Shown piece after piece: positions 27,300 through 64,000 of a DNA stretch of 64,000 nt. Position 1 is the stretch's first letter, and each line of letters begins with the position of its first letter. The notes under the pieces are model-generated. The model saw nothing but the letters and a program-made list of their open reading frames with translations. It had not been told where the DNA came from and made no database searches. A program made the position numbers and the translations under genes. The DNA is from Onchidella celtica (lineage: Eukaryota > Mollusca > Gastropoda > Systellommatophora > Onchidiidae), in assembly GCA_963931925.1 (NCBI GenBank), contig OZ007569.1, positions 76,180,900 through 76,244,899 on the forward strand. The letters are read 5' to 3'.

Positions 27300-30200
27300 A
27301 TGGTGACATCTTGTGCTGCTTGGGGCTGCACCAATCGGCAGACCTCAAAGCGATCGGTTTCTCAAGAAAGCAGAGAGAAAGACATAACATTTCATCGCTT
27401 TCCAACGAAAAAGCCAGCTCTGCTCTCTAAATGGGTTGCTGCGGTCAGACGAGAGCATTTTGTACCCACGGCATCTCACCGCTTGTGCAGCGTGCACTTC
27501 GTACAAGATGATTTTGGAGACAGTGTCCACAGGCGCATACTGAAATCAAGTGCTGTGCCATCAGTATTTAGTTACCCTCAGCATCTGCAGAAAAGCAAAA
27601 CACCAAGGAGAAAGCTTGAGAGGAAGTCTTTGCAGACAGTGAGTCCCAGCATGATAGCTAAAAAGCGGACAAAGGCAACGGCACCTTCAGTTATGCTCAA
27701 AGGGTTTAGGCATGATCATACATATGCCAGAGCAAAGAACACAGAGAAATCCCTCATGGAAATGAGATCAACAGTGACGAAGTTGAGAGCGAAGGTAAAG
27801 CTTCTCATAAACAAGGCTGCCCGAAGAAAGAAGAGTGTTATGAGACTAAGTGGTATTATTAAAGAACTTAGGGACAAGAAACTCGTAGAGACTGCTGCTC
27901 ATGAGATCTTAGAACAGGCTTGTGACACAGAAATGAGCTTAACTTTATTCAGACACCTCATGCACCAGAGAAAAACCCATAAACATGCTAGACGATACAA
28001 CTCTGCAGTCAGCAAATTTGCAATCACACTACACTACTTATCACCCAAGGCGTACAATTTCATCCGCCCAACATTACACTTACCACACCCAGCAACACTT
28101 CGAGCTTGGAAAGGATCCATCGACTGCAGCCCAGGTTATTTCAGTGCCATGCTTAAAACAGTGGAAAAACATGCAAGTACAGGAGACAATGTGTGTTCTC
28201 TCATCATTGATGAGATGAGTCTTCGGAAAGAAGTTACTTGGTGCCCAAACAGTCACACTTATCGTGGTCATGTGGACTTTGGTGGAGGCCCAATCAATGA
28301 CACAGTTGCTTCCAGCGCTCTTGTCTTCATGGTTGTGTCAATGAAGAGACATTGGAAGACACCAGTAGCTTACTTCCTTACGGATCACATTGACAGTGAG
28401 AGACTCGCTAGTAGCATCAAGGAGGCTTTGATGCGTACGGCTGATCATGGCCTCATCGTCAAAACGGTGGTAGGAGATGGCTTGAAAGCCAATATGAAGG
28501 CTGCACGCCACCTCGGCTGTGATATCGATGCTGTCAGCCCAAGGCCATATTTCTCTCATCCCCACCCGTCCTTCCGTGATGAAAATGTTTTCTTCATTTG
28601 TGACCCACCACACATGCTGAAACTTTTCAGGAACCTGTTAGCTGAGTATGGGACAGTATACCGGGCTACACCAGAAGGTAGACTGCCAATATCCTGGAAG
28701 TATGTGCGAGCTCTTCATGAATTGCAAGTGGGGGATAGTGTCTATCTTGCTAACAAGCTGCGCAGCAAACACATATTCTACAAAAATGTAAAGATGAAAG
28801 TAAATGTCGCTGCACAGACTCTGTCCTCCTCTGTGGCAACAGCGATTGAGCACCTCAGGGATGACCTAGGCCTCCCACAGTTTCTTGGCTCAGAGGAAAC
28901 ATGTAGGTGCATCCGCTTGATCGACAGCCTGTTTGATATGCTGAACTCCAAGAACCCTGTAGCTAGAGGCTTAAAGGCTCCCATCTCAGCTTCCAACAGA
29001 GCTACCTGGGAGAAGGCATTACCCGATGCAGTCCAGTATATGTTGTCCTTGCAGAATGCTTTGGGGAAGCCTCTTCATCAGACACCAAGAGGACAGACAA
29101 TAACTGGTTTTGTCATCACTGCCGTGTCGACCCTTCATCTGGCTGATGACCTCTTGACCAGAGGAGTTCTGAGATATCTTCTGACGTACAAGTTTTCACA
29201 GGATCACCTGGAAATGTACTTCAGTAAGGTAAGTCTCAGTTGTTATTTTTTGTTTGTTGTTGTTGTTTTTTTTTTTCTTGTAGATTTCATCTGATTCCAA
29301 CTACGTCATTGATTAAATTTAAATGTTCAGGTCTCTACTATTTACACATTTTTTATTACTCCAGTTTCATGAAAGCTGTTATATGTATACATATATCTAC
29401 TATGTCAAATTGAAAACTTTAAAACACTGGAGTTGTGACTATCATTTTCCTGTTTGTTTGATTTATTTATTATGTTTCTTGAATTCTTTCCAGTTTTGGG
29501 ACATGGTTTGTTGTCAGGTTTTGACAGAGTTATTACTTTTCACACTTTTACTGTTCCTCGAAATTGTTAAAATAGTAAAGGGTCATGACTTGTGCTGTAA
29601 GTGTAAGGTAAACAAGGATGAATCAAGAAGAAATTATACTGGGGAAGGAAATGGAAAAGATATCGTTTTCAAATACTAAGACTGCATTTTTAAATAATTT
29701 CAGATTCGCCAGAGGAATGGTTTCAATAATAATCCGACTGCAGATCAGTTCAGGGCCTCTCTGAGAACCCTGATGCTCCAAAATGACATCCGTGCATCAG
29801 ATTATGCCAATACAATACAGCAGGATGGCACACATGAACTGCAGCTGGAGTCTTCACTATTCAAGAGGCAAAAGAAAGCGAAGATATCTGTTGAAATCAC
29901 TGAGGACAGTGATTTTCTGGCTGCTGTGGACAGTCTTGATGCAGTGTTTACGTTATCTGACACAGATTGGAGATATTCCTGCATAATGTACACTGCTGGG
30001 TTTGTTAGCAAGCGCTTGGCAAAACAGATCAAATGTGCAGACTGTAAAGGTGCCCTTACAACTGACTCACCTCCACCCAACGATCTGCGCTATTCGTTTT
30101 TTCGAAGACGGAACAATGGTGGCCTTGTTTGTCCTTCGGATGGTATCATCCAAATCCTGGTCGCCACTGAAAAGGCTTTCAGGCTTCTTATGCCCAGCCC

Positions 30201-30501
30201 AGAATTGATGACAACACTCCCTCATGGCCAGAATATCGATGCACCAATCCAGGCTTTAGTAACATCCTCCTTAAGGGATAAGTATTTTACCCTTTTCCCA
30301 ACTCTGGAGGCACACTTTTTTGACCATGAGCACATTAACGAGGAAAATCATATCTCACAGCTCATCAAAATGATAGTGTCATATTATCTCAGGATGCGAC
30401 TTTTCAAAGCCGGAAAGCTCCATCAACAAAGAGTAATTCTGGGTGGACAGTCATCCAAGAGGATTAAGCTGAATAAGCTGGTCCTCTTCAGTGGACAATA
30501 A
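27300..30501 (+). CDS. THAP9-like: THAP9/P-element transposase, two coding exons
   Basis: Exon 1 is 27300-29228 (643 codons, ending ...EMYFSK with donor GTAAGT). Exon 2 is 29704-30501 (starting IRQRNGFNNNPTA, phase 0), for 908 codons in all, close to the 903 of human THAP9. An N-terminal THAP zinc finger has Cys5, Cys10, Cys63 and His66 plus the closing AVPSVF motif. A basic/coiled segment (about 145-200) follows. The RNase H-like core has LIIDEM (Asp304), VVGDGLKANMKAARHLG (Asp393) and a Glu in QDHLEMYFS near the exon junction. DPPHMLKLFRNLL belongs to the GTP-binding insertion region of P transposases. The protein would bind the element ends and excise and integrate the DNA. No internal stop or frameshift is seen. 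A domesticated gene is an alternative, but the surrounding TIRs argue for a transposon. Confidence 0.93.
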
Positions 30502-31211
30502 AAGTACGTGTAAATTGCATTTCAATCACTGGGCAGCAAAGGATGGATTTGAGATGAGATGTAAGTTGATTCTGTGTATGTCTTGCCTTTCTCTTGATAA
30601 GATATGTATATGTTAATTATGATTACTGTGTTACGTGATCTAACATTTCTGACTATACTAGGGCATGTCATGTCATTGTGCATGTTGACCGCACTACTGT
30701 TGTTTCATGTATGACCATTATGACATAACTGCTAACCTGCCATAATGAATGATAAGAATGTGAGGCATGCTGTTTTGTGCTATTTTTATTAAATGACTGT
30801 TATTATGTTATTACCTCATCACTAAGGTATGAACGTCCTAATCTACTTGGCCCCAGAGTATGCGTCTTAATTCAGACTCAATGAAGACAAAGAAAATGGG
30901 CCATGGGGAGAGAAGAGACCCTGGAATTTTATTTAATAGGCCTAGATACTAGATAGAAGCAGAGGTGTTGGCAGAGTTAGATTATGGGACATTTTGCCTC
31001 AAAAATTAATTTTGTTTGAAGGTACTTTGCGAAAAAGTCTAACATATTAGGTTGCATGGTTTGCTGCCAGTTTTCAAAATCGAATGGTTTTGGGGCATGT
31101 TTCTGGTTGTCAAAATTTGAGGCAAGAGTGAAAGAATATGTGAGTGGGATATTTCAGCTTGAGACACCTTGTTAATGTGGGATAAGTGAAAATGTTAATA
31201 GTCCACAGTGA

Positions 31212-31217
31212 AATAAA
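31212..31217 (+). terminator. candidate transposase polyadenylation signal
   Basis: AATAAA about 710 bp after the transposase stop and still inside the P element. Another AATAAA overlaps the stop codon itself (30497-30502). Confidence 0.35.
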
Positions 31218-31765
31218 GATTGGGATGTTCTTACTTTAACACAGATGATGCTAACACCGGTTTTTAGCCATTTATCTGTATTTATATCTATGCCGATTTT
31301 TTCCTACTAAACACTAACCAGGATCCGAGGCAGAGACCCACTGAAATATCTATTTTGTTGATAGGGTTGCGAGTCTTAGCAGATTATTTTTATTATTATT
31401 ATTTTATTCATTTATTTATGTTTTTGTTTTGTTTTGTTTAGTCACTGTCAATGTTGGTAACATTTCTTGACAGCCTACTATTCGTTAATATTTGTTAATG
31501 TTTGATATGGCGCATTTTAGACCCCCAACCAACCCTGAACTGCGAAGCTTCCCCCCCCCCCCTTTTTTTTTTGTTGTTGTTGTGTTTTAGCAATTGTTTT
31601 AAAAATGATTCTCCCTGCGCATCGTCATTGTAAGACCGCCGACAGTCAAGCAACGCTGAGCCAGTCAGCGATTCAGGCTTATCGCAATGTCGGTCATGCG
31701 CAGTGTGGCATCGCATGAGGTTCGCTGAGCACGCTATCTCAGTGTACTATATCTATGGAAGACAA

Positions 31766-63858
<32,093 letters not shown>

Positions 63859-63977
63859 GTGGGTTTGATATGCAGAGATACCAACCTATCAGGAAAAACA
63901 CCTGTATGCAAGTCCCTTTTGTGTAAAAAAGTAATATATGTGATGAACTTGTCCATTTATACATTAAAAAAAGAGGA

Positions 63978-63991
63978 GGGGGGGGGGGGGG
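63978..63991 (+). repeat. G homopolymer, 14 nt
   Basis: Uninterrupted G run just before the window edge. Confidence 0.9.
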
Positions 63992-64000
63992 AAAGGACAC

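Larger units (their letters stand above)
26122..31757 (+). mobile_element. complete P-type DNA transposon with THAP9-like transposase
   Basis: The 8-bp direct repeat GAAGACAA at 26114-26121 and 31758-31765 flanks a 5636-bp element. Its ends are perfect 16-bp inverted repeats, CATAGATATAGTACAC, and similarity continues imperfectly inward. A second inverted repeat, CATTGCGATAAGCCTGAAT (19 bp, identical), sits at 26199-26217 and 31671-31689, that is 77 and 68 bp from the ends. TIRs plus internal inverted repeats and an 8-bp target duplication are the P-element architecture. The transposase gene is intact by eye, and a hAT-like MITE has landed in its 5' intron region. The element sits between the starts of MLK and pecanex. 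Confidence 0.93.

Noticed and set aside
27300-30501. Domesticated host THAP9 gene
   Set aside because: Perfect TIRs, internal inverted repeats and an 8-bp target duplication surround it, so a transposon is the simpler reading.

Overview
The window is eukaryotic and animal. It holds two conserved, intron-rich metazoan genes arranged head to head, with a dense crowd of transposons in and between them. Many introns, several RTE-type LINEs, a P-type transposon and frequent TCTAGA/AGATCT and GTAGGCCTAC words suggest a lophotrochozoan, perhaps a gastropod mollusc. That assignment is inference; no species-diagnostic gene is present.

Layout. Positions 3-392 may hold the last coding exon of a plus-strand gene that enters from the left. 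Positions 393-9134 have no gene and carry a few small inverted-repeat elements. A mixed lineage kinase (MLK/MAP3K9-11/slipper family) runs on the minus strand from 25676 to 9135 in eight exons that join in frame to 1010 codons: SH3, kinase, coiled coil, CRIB-like motif, long disordered tail. Its introns hold a TTAA-flanked piggyBac derivative (12869-17404) with a complete RTE LINE inside it (13588-16819), a pogo/Tigger-like element nested in a relative (19096-20742), and a TTAA MITE (21014-21237). A complete P-type DNA transposon (26122-31757) lies between the two genes. It has 16-bp perfect terminal inverted repeats, an 8-bp target duplication and an apparently intact two-exon THAP9-like transposase of 908 codons.

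A pecanex homologue starts at 31957 on the plus strand and runs off the right edge. Eleven exons (about 775 codons) can be placed. Its 21-kb first intron holds an incomplete Ty3/gypsy-like fossil, a 4.1-kb LINE ending in a C2H2 finger, a second TTAA element with a Tigger-like element nested in it, and a second complete RTE LINE with an open 1033-codon frame. Later introns hold a TTAA MITE, a 25-bp minisatellite, a solo LTR with target duplication, and a TIR element containing another MITE.

How the parts relate. Removing the P element and one target copy leaves about 636 bp between the MLK and pecanex start codons, so the element appears to have landed in a shared promoter region. MLK is expected to act in JNK signalling and pecanex in the endomembrane system; nothing here says they work together. 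Nested insertions and target duplications give relative ages for many of the elements.
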